DNA of 64,000 nt from Woeseiaceae bacterium (lineage in GTDB: Bacteria > Pseudomonadota > Gammaproteobacteria > Steroidobacterales > Woeseiaceae), in assembly GCA_030066625.1 (NCBI GenBank), contig JASJBG010000004.1, positions 1-64,000 on the forward strand, given 5' to 3'. Under the pieces are notes generated by a model, which had not been told where the DNA came from, ran no database searches, and saw only the letters and a list, made by a program, of their open reading frames with translations. Positions 23,412 through 33,544 of the stretch are shown in pieces. Every line of letters begins with the position of its first letter. Position 1 is the first letter of the stretch. A program made the translations under genes and the position numbers.

Positions 23412-26400
23412 ATGACCCGGTTTTCCCGTAAACCCGTCAAATTCCCGGTCAGCGGAGTCCTCTCCGTCCTGGTCGCCGGCCTGTTGTTGTTCGCGAATCC
23501 CGCCGAAGCACAGGTGCCGCCGACCTGTCCCGCGAACCTCGCCACCGCGGACCTGATTGACCACGACTTCTCCGTCAGCTTCTGCGAGCTCTGCGACATC
23601 GGTACGGTCCGCCTCGAGATCGAGAACCCGTACCGCCAGGCTGACAACGTCGACTTCTCCGACATCGTTGTCACCGAAGACCTGCAGATCTCCGGCCTGA
23701 CCTACCTGCCCGGTACGACGCGCTTCACGGCAACCAACATGGCACCGCCGCCGCTCGTCGAGCCGGTCGTCAACGGCCCGAACGGTTCCGTCCTCACGTG
23801 GACGCTGGACCCGGCGTTCACGATGGACGGCCCGCCGGGGGCCTTCGGTAATACGCCGCGACTCGCGATCGAGTTCGACGTCCGTCGCGTACCGGCGCTC
23901 GGCGAGGAAGGCCTGGTCGGCGCCAATCGCACGATCAACGCCGAGGTCGAGTTCACGCCGAGCTGTGAGCTGACCTATCGCCACACCGACGAGACGGGCA
24001 ACGGCACGCTGCCGCTCCGCGAGCCCGAGCCGACGATCATCAAGCTCGGCCGCAACGTCGATGCCGCCCAGGGCGCGGGCAGCTACTCCGACCCGGTCTA
24101 CGGCCACGAGAACGACGACGTGATCTGGCGCATCGAAGTCCTGAACAACGGTGACGCGCCGCTGCAGGACTTCCGCTTCGACGACGTCATGGATCCGGGC
24201 AACTACGTCATCGACTACATCTGCGACAACGAGGGCGACGCCGACTCGGCCGCCACCGGCGGCGGCATCGGTGACTGCCAGGCGACCGGCGGCGTTACGA
24301 CGCTGAACAACGTTTCCGTGCAGGCCCTGTTCGGCGGCGCAGCCAATCCGTACATCGTCGCCCCGGCCGGCGGCAGCGGCTTCTACTACCTCGTCGGCCG
24401 CGTCACCGATTCCTGCGTCGATCGCATCAACACGGTTTCCGACGTCGAGTGGGGCTGCCAGGTCCAGGCACCGCCCGGCGGCATCGCGGCGACGTCGCTT
24501 GGACTGACCGCGGGCGACACGGCCGAAATGGGAACCCTGTCCGACTGGGCGTCGCTGGACATCGACGTCGCCCTGACCGGCACCAACCTCGGCCAGCCGA
24601 TGGGCAGCAAGGGCACGGTCACGATCACGATCACGAACAACACCGGCGGCACGATCATGGGCGGCGCCGGCGGTTTCCGCCTGCGCAGCGTTCTGCCGCC
24701 CGAGTACGTCGTCGACCCGACCTTCGACCCGACGGTGACGATCAGCCCGGCCTATGGCAACTACCCGGGCATGCTCGACACGCTCGCGTGGACCAACCCG
24801 GAGCCCGGCACCTACCCAACGGTTACCTCGACCGATCCGGCCGACCTGCTGGCCAACACCGCACCTGAATTCCTGGTCACGAGCAGCACGGTCAACCCGG
24901 ATTTTGCCGACCACGTGAACATGCTGCGCCAGGGCGACGTGCTGCAGGTTCGCTTCCGCACGGTCCTGATCGATCCGACCTACTACGACTACGAGGCCTA
25001 CATCGACCTTCGCGACGAGGCCCCAAATTCCGATCCGCCGAACGACGGCACGGACACGGACCCGGTACAGACTTTCCCGATTTCGAGCACGGTCGACGTC
25101 TGGTTCGAGGAATTCTGTAACCGCACCGAGCGCAACCTGACGATCGTCGAGAACGACACGGCCAATCCCGAGGACATCGACCTCGACATGATCGGCAATC
25201 CGCTGGTCTACATCCTGACCAACGACGACGTACTGCCGCTGCGCGTCGACCTGAACAACAACGGTGGTCACGACGCCGACGATTACTTCGCCTACGTGAG
25301 CTTCGGCGAGGCGATGCTCGTTGACTCGGCCCCCGGCAGCTGCTCCGTCACGACCAATCCGCCGGCGCGCCCCGAGTGGAAGATCCCGGTCGGCATACCC
25401 GCGTCGGCGACCGTCTACGAATGTGACCCGGGCGTCGTGCCGGCTGGCGGCACCCGGTCGCTCAACTTCGATGTCCGGAAGAACCCTGACGTCAACGCTG
25501 ACGACGACCTGACCTTCCGCGCCGACGTCGTCGGTGAGATCACACTGAGCGACGGCGACCTGCTCTGGTTCCCGACCCCGACCGTTCGCGGCGACGGCGA
25601 GCTGCCGCGCGCCAACGACTACACGGTCGACACGCTGCGTGCGCGCGTCGTCGGCTACAACCTGCTGAAGAGCCAGGTCGGCACCTGCACGGAGAACAAC
25701 CCGCCGCCGGCGAGCCCGGACGACCAGGTTCAGATCGGTGAGGAGTGCCGCTTCCGCATCGAGTCTGGCGGCTGGTTCGGCTTCGAGACGCCGGGCTTCA
25801 CGTACATCGCGGTGCAGGACATCCAGGTCGACGACAACCTGCCGGATGGCCAGGGCTACCTGCGTTCCGAAGACCCGCTGCAACCGGGCTACAGTACGGC
25901 GCGGATCTCCGGCGTTACGCTGCTGCCGCCGCCGGCGCCGCTCGACGAGGGCACGTTCTTCTGGACCCACAACACGACGGTGCCCGAGCGCATCGACGTC
26001 AAGGATCACTGGTTCCGCTCCGAGTTCGAGGCGCGGCTGCTCAACGACCCGGTCGATTCGTCTGCGCCGCCGAACCAGCACGCGGCCGTGCGGCCGAACA
26101 TCCTGACATCCGAGTTCGACGCGATCTTCGAGAACCCGCTGACTGGGCTCGAGGAGACCTATCGCCTGAACCCGTCGACCATCGGCTACCCGCCCGAAGC
26201 GCGTCGCCGGGTAGACCTGATCGTCACCGAGCCGCGGCTGGTGCTCACCAAGACGGTCTGTAACGAAACGATCTACGGTGCTGGCCCGGCGTGCACGAAC
26301 TTCGTGCCGCTCGCGGATGACGGCGATGCGTTCGATACCTACATCTGGCGCGTCCAGGTCGAGAACGAAGCGGCCGCGAGCAGCGTGACCCGTGCGCCTG

Positions 26401-29400
26401 CCTACGACATCACGGTCACGAGCGTTACCGACGCCGCCGACCTGCAGTACGTCGACCCGCTCGAAACGGACGGCATCGACAACGACGGCAACGGCGAGAT
26501 CGACGAGGTCGCGGGCGAAGGCCAGATCGTGCCGGACAACGACGTGCTCATGGGCGCGCCGGCACAGATCATCGCGGACTATACGCACAGCGACGCGCTG
26601 CTCAGGATCGATCCGGGCAACAGCGTTTATCTCTATTACCGCGTCGACCCGTACGACGATGTCGCACCGCTGCAGCGGCTGACGAACACGGTAACGGCAA
26701 CCTACGACTCGCTGGAAGGCGACTTCGGCAACCAGACGGCGCCGACGGGCGCCAACGGTGAGATCGGCGGTGCCCGCCAGTACCTGTCCGATGTCGCCGA
26801 CGCGACGATCCAGATCATCCCGGTCGAGGTGCAGCCGAAGGAAATCCTGCGGACGTCGAACACGCCGCTGGTTGCCCCGGCGACGCCGCAGCCGGTATCG
26901 ATCGGTGAGGAACTCGAGTTCGAACTGCGTACGCTCATCCCGGTAGCACAGCTTCGCAACTTCACGATTCGCGACGAGCTTCCACCTGATATGCGCTGCA
27001 TCGAGGCGCCGGTCGTCGATCTGGATGCGCCGCCATACGACGCCGCCGGCTTCGTGCCGGGCGGCTCGTTTACGCCGATCTGTACCGATGACGAGGTCAT
27101 CTGGAACTTCGGCAACCAGACGGTCACGTCGTCACCGCGCGACGACCGCCGCTTCGACTTCTACATCCAGTTCATCGCCCGGGTCGACAACGCCGATGGC
27201 AATCGCGACGGCACGCCGATCCGCAACGGCGGTATCTACACGACGGCCCAGGTCAGCTACGTCGACGAAGTCTCGAACACCGTCGTCATCGATTTCGAGG
27301 CGGCCGAAATGGTTGTCGCCGAGCCGCTGCTCGACGTCACCAAGGAATTCTCGGTCGAGACGGCTGACGCCCTGGACCGCCTGACCGTTACCGTGACGGC
27401 GACCAACAACGGCACGGCGACGGCGTATAACCCGCGGTTCCTCGATGACCTGACCGGCACGCGTTACACGTACATCGGCGACGTCGCGGGCGACAACATC
27501 CCTGACACGATCGACACGACGACCTACGGCGCCAACGCCCCGCTGTTCAGCTACACGCCGGGCTATGCAATTGCGCCGGGCGCGTCGATCAATTTCACGT
27601 TCGTCGTCGAGGTCGCGACCGACGTCGAGCCGCTCGAGGTCATGCCGAACACGGTCTGGGCCGACTGGACCTCGCTGCCGGCCGATACCACGTCGCTCAA
27701 CACCGGCGGCACGATCGGCACCGCAGGCGACGTCGACGGCATGCGCATCGGCGCGGTGCCGCCGGCCGGCGATACCCTCAACGATTACGAGGCCGAGGGC
27801 TCCGACTCGGTCTATGTGCCATCGCTCGCGATTGCGAAGACGGATCTCGACCCGGCGGCGCCGGCCGAGATCGGCCTGCACAAGAATTTCGACGTCCGCA
27901 TCGACCTGCCGGAAGGCGTGAGCTACGCAGTCAGCCTCGGTGACGATCTCGACACCGGCAGCGCCAGCTACGTATTCGCCGACAACGCCGACTTCGACGT
28001 CACCTACGAGTTCGTCGGCATCTCGACGATTAACGGCCAGCCGGCGGACGAGACCGCGCTGAATGCGGTACCGGCCGACGGCTCGAGCGGCGTCATCACG
28101 TGGGACATCGGCGACGTCGTCACCGACGTCGAGGACGATACGGCGACGGCCGACATCTCGCCGTATATCCGGGTCAGCTATGCGGCCCGCGTCAACAACG
28201 ACCTCGCCACCAACGTCGGCAGCACGCTGCAGAACTCGGCGACCGCGTATTTCACGAACGGTGACACCGGACTGCAGGACTCGGTCAACGACGTAACCGC
28301 CGCGATCACGGCCATCGAGCCGGCGCTGACCGCGACCAAGGCAATCAGCAACGTCACCCTCGGCAAGGCGCCGACCGACCCGATTGCGCTTGGCGATATC
28401 GTCCAGTACGTACTGACCATTCCGAACATCGCCAACTCGGTAGCCTACGACACCAACATCGTCGACACGCTGCCGGTCGAGCTGCAGCTGTACGCAGGCT
28501 TCACACCGACGGCCACTATCGATGGCGTCCCCGTGGCCGGTTTCGTCGGCACGCCGACGGGCGCGCCGGACGGACCGCTCGTCTGGGGCGCGGGCAACGG
28601 CGACGGCAGCCTCGACATCGCGCCGGGCGCGACCCTCGAGGTGACCTACCAGGTCGAGCTCATTGCCCCGGCCGACGAGACGATCGCGCTGACCAACATC
28701 ATCTGGGTCGACTGGACGTCGCGCGAAGGCGACGACGTCTACGAGCGCACGGGCGCTGGCTGCCCGACCATCGTCGCACCGGACGACTACTGCTTCGGTC
28801 CGGCGTCCGCCGACGGTACGCCGCTGCCGGTCGGACCGCCGCCCGTGCTGTTCAAGGACAACACCCAGCCGGTGGCGACGATCGGCGAGGAATTCACCTA
28901 CCGGATTACCATCCCGGGCGCCGTGCACCCGCTGCCGCTCTATGACGTGCGGGTTCTCGACGACCTCGGTGCCTCGGCCGCTGACATGAGCTTCGTCAGC
29001 GTGACGAAGGTCGCAGGCTCCATCGACTGGAACCCGGTCAACACGGGCTCGGCGACCAACCTGGTCATCGAAGACCCGGTTCGCGGCATCGATATCCCGG
29101 TTGGCGAGCAAATCGTGCTCGACGTTACCGTCCGCCTCGACGACACGCCGACCAACGTCCGCGGTCTCGACTTCACCAACACGGCGGACTACACCTACAA
29201 CCGCCTCGACGACGCGCCGGCGACGATCCTGCCGAGCGGGCCTTACACCGGCCAGCCGATGACGATCGTCGAGCCGGACGAGCTGACGCTCGAGAAGTCC
29301 GGCCCGCCGCAGATGCAGGCCGGCCTGCCGTCGCAGTTCACGCTCAACGTGCACAACATCGGCGACTCGCCGGCTTACGGCGTCACCATCTACGACCAGC

Positions 29401-32400
29401 TGCCGAACGAGCCGACCGCCGGCACCTGCGACGTAGCGCCCGACAATTTCGCGGCCCAGGTCTTCGAGGCGGATGCCACGACCGCCGTGTCCGCACCGCT
29501 CGTTGAGGGTACCGACTTCTCGGTGACCTTCACCGGCGACCCGACCTGTACGGTGCAGGTCACGACGCTGAACGCTGCCGCAGCCATCGGCGCCGACCAG
29601 CGCCTGATCGTGACCTACGATTCTTCACTCGACCTCGACAGCGAGCAGGGCATCAACCTGACCAACGTCGCTGGCGCAACCGAGTGGTTCAGCCTCGACG
29701 TGTCGGACCCGGTCGCGGCGACGTATGCGCGCACCTATACCCGTACGATCACCGACGGCACGGTAGGCACACTCGACCACGAAGATGCGCACACGGCCAT
29801 CGTGTTCGCACCGGTACTGCGCTTCGAGAAGACGGTCGTCAACGTCACGACCGGCGAAGACCCGGCCACCGTTGCCACGCCGGGCGATGTGCTGCGCTAC
29901 AGCCTGCTCATCGAGAACCTGAGCGATACGCCGCTCAACGACTTCGCGTTCGTCGACGAACTGGATCGCCTGAACGGCGTGCCGCTGTTCGCGCCGGGCA
30001 CGCTCACCGTCGTCACGTCACCGCCGGTGGCCAACGTGACGAACACCGATCCTGTTGGCGGTGCGGCCGGCACCGGCCTGCTCGACGTCCGCGGCCTGGA
30101 TCTCGGCCCGACCGGCGACACCGTGCTCGTCGAGTTCGAAGTCGCGCTGGCGCCGGTCATCGCGAACGACACCTTCGTCTACAACCAGTCACAGATCGAG
30201 TTCGCGACCCTGATCGTCGCGCAGAGTGACGACCCGAACATCAACGGCCAGGCCGATCCGAACATTGCGGGCGACGAGGACCCGACGCAGGTCCGGATCC
30301 AGTCCGCGCCGGACTTCCGCATCGAGAAGGTCTCGTCGTACCTGACTGGCGACCCGAACGTGCTGCTGGCCGGCGAGCGCCTGCGCTACACGATCGAGGT
30401 TGAGAACGTCGGCACCGACAACGCCACGGGCGTGACCCTGGTCGACATGCTGCCCGCGAACACGACCTACGTGGCCGGCAGCACCTCGCTCAACGGCGTG
30501 GCGATAGCGGACGGCGCGAATGGCCTGCCGCTCATCGACGGCATCGACCTGAACGCGCCGGGCGACGCGACGCCGGGCAACATGAACGCCCAGGCCGTGG
30601 ACAACGTCGCGACGATCGTGTTCGACGTCGATGCCAATGCCGACCTGCTCGACGGCACGGTGCTGTCGAACCAGGCCTTCGTCAGCGCGCTCGACTACAG
30701 TCTTGTCGACCTGCCGTCAGACGACCCGCGTACGCCGGTGCCCGACGACCCGACCATGGACGTCGTCGGTAACGTGCCGCTCCTGTTCGCGCCGAAGACG
30801 GCCGAGCTGCTCGTCGACCTTGGCACGCCGGGCGTCGTCGATCCGGGCGATACGCTGCGCTACACGATCACGGCCTACAACAACAGCCCGGTCATCCCGG
30901 CCACGAACGTCTACCTGACCGACGGTGTGCCGCTGAACGTAACCTACGTTGAGGACTCGACGACGCTTAACGGCGCCCCGGTTGGCCAGCCGGACGCTGG
31001 CACGTTCCCGCTCGAAAATGGGCTGCCGATCAGCTCCGCGGACCTGACGCCGCCGATACCGAACGGTGGCGAGGGCACGCTGACGCCGGGCGAGTCGGCC
31101 GTCGTCACCTTCGACATGCTCGTCGACGATGCGGTGCCGACGGGTACGCTCATTACCAACCAGGCGGTCATTTCGACCGAAGAACTGGCCAACGTCCTGA
31201 CCGACGGTGACGGCAACCCGGCGACGGGTCCGGAGCCGACTGTTGTAGTCGTCGGCGATGCCCAGCAGCTCGCGATTACGAAGACGGTCTCCGTGGTTGG
31301 TGGCGGGCCCGCGCTGGCGGGCGCCGAGCTCGAGTACCTCGTCACGGTGACGAATATCGGTGCGGTACCGGCGCTGTACGTCGTGATCACGGACGACCTC
31401 GAGGACCCGATCCCCGGCCAGCTCATCTACGTCGACCAGTCTGCGGTCATGAACGGTTTCGCCGACGGCGTCAGCTTCGACGGGACGACGATCACTGCTG
31501 ACTACTTCAACGAATACGGGCCGCTGGAGCCGGGCGCAGAGGTCACTCTGCGTTTCCGCGCCAACATCTACGATACGGCGCCTGACGGCACCACCATCAT
31601 CAACATCGCCGAAGTCGGCTGGAACGATCCGGTCCAGTACCTGACCGCGCAGGTTTCGATCGACGTCGGCGCGATGCCGAACGCGGGCATGCTGAGCGGC
31701 AACGTCTTCCACGACTCCGACTACGACAACACGCCCGACCCGGTCGAACGCCAGCTCGAAGGCTGGACCGTGCAGCTGCTGCGCAACGACGAGCCGCTGC
31801 GTTCGGTGCAGACCGACGTCGACGGTTACTACCTGATCTCCGGTGTCGTGCCGAACTACGCGACCGGCGACATCTACTCACTGCGTTTCTCGGCACCGGG
31901 CGCAACGTCGCGGACGGCGCTGATCGGCTACACGGACTCCGACTTCACGGATGGCCTGCAGGAGATCACGGATATCGAGGTCACCGCCGGCAGCAACCTG
32001 CTCGCGCTGAACCTGCCGGTCGATCCCAACGGCGTCGTTTACGACGCGGTATCGCGTCTGCCGCTCGCGGGCGCCGTGATCACGCTGATCGATGCGCGCA
32101 CGCAGCTGGCGGTATCGAACAGCTGTTTCGACGACCCGAACCAGCAGGGCCAGGTCACGGTCGGCAACGGCTACTACAAGTTCGACCTGAACTTCTCGCA
32201 GGCCGACTGCCCGAGCGGCGGCGATTACATCCTGCGCCTCGAGCCGCCTGGCTCGAGCTTCGTCGGCGGCGTCTCCGAGCTGATTCCGCCGACCACGGAT
32301 CGTTCGACGTATCCGTTCGAAGTCCCGAACTGCCCGGGTTCGACGGACGACGCCGTGCCGACGACGGTCGACTTCTGTGAAGTGCAGCCGAGCGAGTTCG

Positions 32401-33539
32401 AGCCGGACACGGGCGTCCAGGCGCGCAGCCAGCGCACCGTGTACCACACGCGACTGCGACTCGACGACAGCCAGTCGCCGGGCTCGGCACAGCTCTTCAA
32501 CAACCACATCCCGCTCGACCCGATTCTCGGCGGTGCGGTAGCCATCACCAAGACGACGCCGAGCCTGAACGTGGTCCGCGGCGAGCTGGTGCCATACGTC
32601 ATTACGGTCAGCAACTCGTATGGCGTCGACCTGCAGGACGTCAGCGTCGTCGACCGCTTCCCGGCCGGCTTCCGCTATATAGAAGGGTCGGCGCGCCTTG
32701 ACGACGTCGCAACCGAACCGGTCGTCGTCGGCCGTGAACTGATCTGGCCGGGCCTGTCGCTCGCGCAGTCCGGCACGCGCACGATCAAGCTGCTGCTGGC
32801 CGTCGGTGCCGGCGTCACCGAGGGCGAGTTCGTCAACCGCGCGCAGGCCGTAAGCTCGCTGACCGGCAACGCGATGTCCGAGGAAGCGACGGCGACCGTT
32901 CGCATCGTTCCGGACCCGACCTTCGACTGCACGGACGTGACGGGCAAGGTCTTCGACGACTACAACCGCAACGGCTACCAGGATCCGGGCGAAAACGGCA
33001 TCCCCGGCGTGCGTCTCGTCACGGCGACGGGCCTTGCGGCGAAGACCGATGCCGGCGGCCGCTACCACATCACCTGCGCGATCGTCCCGAACGAGAGCCG
33101 CGGCAGTAACTTCGTCGTGAAGATCGACGACCGCACGCTGCCGAGCGGCTTCCGCCCGTCGACGCGGCCCGTGCAGATCCAGCGCGCTACGCGCGGTAAG
33201 GCGCTGAAGATCAACTTCGGTGCATCGATCCATCGCGTCGTCGGCCTCGACATCGCCGACGCCGTCTTCGAGCCGGGCACGACCGAGATGCGCGGCCTGT
33301 GGGAGCCACGCATCGGGCTCCTGCTCAAAGAACTACAAAAGGCGCCCGCCGTCCTGCGACTGTCCTACGTTGCCGACGTCGAGAACGAGCACCTCGTCGA
33401 GCAGCGTCTGGACGCGATCAAGGATCGCATCATGCAGGAATGGCAGGCACTGAACTGCTGCTACGAACTCGTCATCGAGCCAGAGATCTACTGGCGACTC
33501 GGCGAGCCGGCGGACCGCAGCAGGGGGATGAAGCGGTGA
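23412..33539 (+). CDS. Giant (~3375 aa) secreted DUF11 / SdrD B-like repeat surface protein
   Basis: Signal peptide (VLSVLVAGLLLFANPAEAQ); many DUF11-like modules (RIEVLNNGDAPLQDFRFDDVM, RYTIEVENVGTDNATGVTLVDMLPANTTYVAGSTSLNG, YVITVSNSYGVDLQDVSVVDRFPAGFRYIEGSARLD); SdrD B-like (LSGNVFHDSDYDNTPDPVERQLEGWTVQL; VTGKVFDDYNRNGYQDPGENGIPGVRLVTATG). Confidence 0.92.
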   Translation: MTRFSRKPVKFPVSGVLSVLVAGLLLFANPAEAQVPPTCPANLATADLIDHDFSVSFCELCDIGTVRLEIENPYRQADNVDFSDIVVTEDLQISGLTYLPGTTRFTATNMAPPPLVEPVVNGPNGSVLTWTLDPAFTMDGPPGAFGNTPRLAIEFDVRRVPALGEEGLVGANRTINAEVEFTPSCELTYRHTDETGNGTLPLREPEPTIIKLGRNVDAAQGAGSYSDPVYGHENDDVIWRIEVLNNGDAPLQDFRFDDVMDPGNYVIDYICDNEGDADSAATGGGIGDCQATGGVTTLNNVSVQALFGGAANPYIVAPAGGSGFYYLVGRVTDSCVDRINTVSDVEWGCQVQAPPGGIAATSLGLTAGDTAEMGTLSDWASLDIDVALTGTNLGQPMGSKGTVTITITNNTGGTIMGGAGGFRLRSVLPPEYVVDPTFDPTVTISPAYGNYPGMLDTLAWTNPEPGTYPTVTSTDPADLLANTAPEFLVTSSTVNPDFADHVNMLRQGDVLQVRFRTVLIDPTYYDYEAYIDLRDEAPNSDPPNDGTDTDPVQTFPISSTVDVWFEEFCNRTERNLTIVENDTANPEDIDLDMIGNPLVYILTNDDVLPLRVDLNNNGGHDADDYFAYVSFGEAMLVDSAPGSCSVTTNPPARPEWKIPVGIPASATVYECDPGVVPAGGTRSLNFDVRKNPDVNADDDLTFRADVVGEITLSDGDLLWFPTPTVRGDGELPRANDYTVDTLRARVVGYNLLKSQVGTCTENNPPPASPDDQVQIGEECRFRIESGGWFGFETPGFTYIAVQDIQVDDNLPDGQGYLRSEDPLQPGYSTARISGVTLLPPPAPLDEGTFFWTHNTTVPERIDVKDHWFRSEFEARLLNDPVDSSAPPNQHAAVRPNILTSEFDAIFENPLTGLEETYRLNPSTIGYPPEARRRVDLIVTEPRLVLTKTVCNETIYGAGPACTNFVPLADDGDAFDTYIWRVQVENEAAASSVTRAPAYDITVTSVTDAADLQYVDPLETDGIDNDGNGEIDEVAGEGQIVPDNDVLMGAPAQIIADYTHSDALLRIDPGNSVYLYYRVDPYDDVAPLQRLTNTVTATYDSLEGDFGNQTAPTGANGEIGGARQYLSDVADATIQIIPVEVQPKEILRTSNTPLVAPATPQPVSIGEELEFELRTLIPVAQLRNFTIRDELPPDMRCIEAPVVDLDAPPYDAAGFVPGGSFTPICTDDEVIWNFGNQTVTSSPRDDRRFDFYIQFIARVDNADGNRDGTPIRNGGIYTTAQVSYVDEVSNTVVIDFEAAEMVVAEPLLDVTKEFSVETADALDRLTVTVTATNNGTATAYNPRFLDDLTGTRYTYIGDVAGDNIPDTIDTTTYGANAPLFSYTPGYAIAPGASINFTFVVEVATDVEPLEVMPNTVWADWTSLPADTTSLNTGGTIGTAGDVDGMRIGAVPPAGDTLNDYEAEGSDSVYVPSLAIAKTDLDPAAPAEIGLHKNFDVRIDLPEGVSYAVSLGDDLDTGSASYVFADNADFDVTYEFVGISTINGQPADETALNAVPADGSSGVITWDIGDVVTDVEDDTATADISPYIRVSYAARVNNDLATNVGSTLQNSATAYFTNGDTGLQDSVNDVTAAITAIEPALTATKAISNVTLGKAPTDPIALGDIVQYVLTIPNIANSVAYDTNIVDTLPVELQLYAGFTPTATIDGVPVAGFVGTPTGAPDGPLVWGAGNGDGSLDIAPGATLEVTYQVELIAPADETIALTNIIWVDWTSREGDDVYERTGAGCPTIVAPDDYCFGPASADGTPLPVGPPPVLFKDNTQPVATIGEEFTYRITIPGAVHPLPLYDVRVLDDLGASAADMSFVSVTKVAGSIDWNPVNTGSATNLVIEDPVRGIDIPVGEQIVLDVTVRLDDTPTNVRGLDFTNTADYTYNRLDDAPATILPSGPYTGQPMTIVEPDELTLEKSGPPQMQAGLPSQFTLNVHNIGDSPAYGVTIYDQLPNEPTAGTCDVAPDNFAAQVFEADATTAVSAPLVEGTDFSVTFTGDPTCTVQVTTLNAAAAIGADQRLIVTYDSSLDLDSEQGINLTNVAGATEWFSLDVSDPVAATYARTYTRTITDGTVGTLDHEDAHTAIVFAPVLRFEKTVVNVTTGEDPATVATPGDVLRYSLLIENLSDTPLNDFAFVDELDRLNGVPLFAPGTLTVVTSPPVANVTNTDPVGGAAGTGLLDVRGLDLGPTGDTVLVEFEVALAPVIANDTFVYNQSQIEFATLIVAQSDDPNINGQADPNIAGDEDPTQVRIQSAPDFRIEKVSSYLTGDPNVLLAGERLRYTIEVENVGTDNATGVTLVDMLPANTTYVAGSTSLNGVAIADGANGLPLIDGIDLNAPGDATPGNMNAQAVDNVATIVFDVDANADLLDGTVLSNQAFVSALDYSLVDLPSDDPRTPVPDDPTMDVVGNVPLLFAPKTAELLVDLGTPGVVDPGDTLRYTITAYNNSPVIPATNVYLTDGVPLNVTYVEDSTTLNGAPVGQPDAGTFPLENGLPISSADLTPPIPNGGEGTLTPGESAVVTFDMLVDDAVPTGTLITNQAVISTEELANVLTDGDGNPATGPEPTVVVVGDAQQLAITKTVSVVGGGPALAGAELEYLVTVTNIGAVPALYVVITDDLEDPIPGQLIYVDQSAVMNGFADGVSFDGTTITADYFNEYGPLEPGAEVTLRFRANIYDTAPDGTTIINIAEVGWNDPVQYLTAQVSIDVGAMPNAGMLSGNVFHDSDYDNTPDPVERQLEGWTVQLLRNDEPLRSVQTDVDGYYLISGVVPNYATGDIYSLRFSAPGATSRTALIGYTDSDFTDGLQEITDIEVTAGSNLLALNLPVDPNGVVYDAVSRLPLAGAVITLIDARTQLAVSNSCFDDPNQQGQVTVGNGYYKFDLNFSQADCPSGGDYILRLEPPGSSFVGGVSELIPPTTDRSTYPFEVPNCPGSTDDAVPTTVDFCEVQPSEFEPDTGVQARSQRTVYHTRLRLDDSQSPGSAQLFNNHIPLDPILGGAVAITKTTPSLNVVRGELVPYVITVSNSYGVDLQDVSVVDRFPAGFRYIEGSARLDDVATEPVVVGRELIWPGLSLAQSGTRTIKLLLAVGAGVTEGEFVNRAQAVSSLTGNAMSEEATATVRIVPDPTFDCTDVTGKVFDDYNRNGYQDPGENGIPGVRLVTATGLAAKTDAGGRYHITCAIVPNESRGSNFVVKIDDRTLPSGFRPSTRPVQIQRATRGKALKINFGASIHRVVGLDIADAVFEPGTTEMRGLWEPRIGLLLKELQKAPAVLRLSYVADVENEHLVEQRLDAIKDRIMQEWQALNCCYELVIEPEIYWRLGEPADRSRGMKR

Positions 33540-33544
33540 ACGCC

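Noticed and set aside
23406-26588. 1060-aa antisense ORF (also 27132-29354, 740 aa; 30717-31712; 31878-33233)
   Set aside because: Shadow ORFs opposite the giant DUF11 gene; Arg/Val/Asp-rich low-complexity translation with no recognisable domain, typical of antisense frames in GC-rich coding DNA.
23412-33539. Tandem DNA repeat / CRISPR-like structure in the giant gene
   Set aside because: Repeats exist at protein-domain level only; the DNA of modules is strongly diverged and there are no regularly spaced identical repeats.
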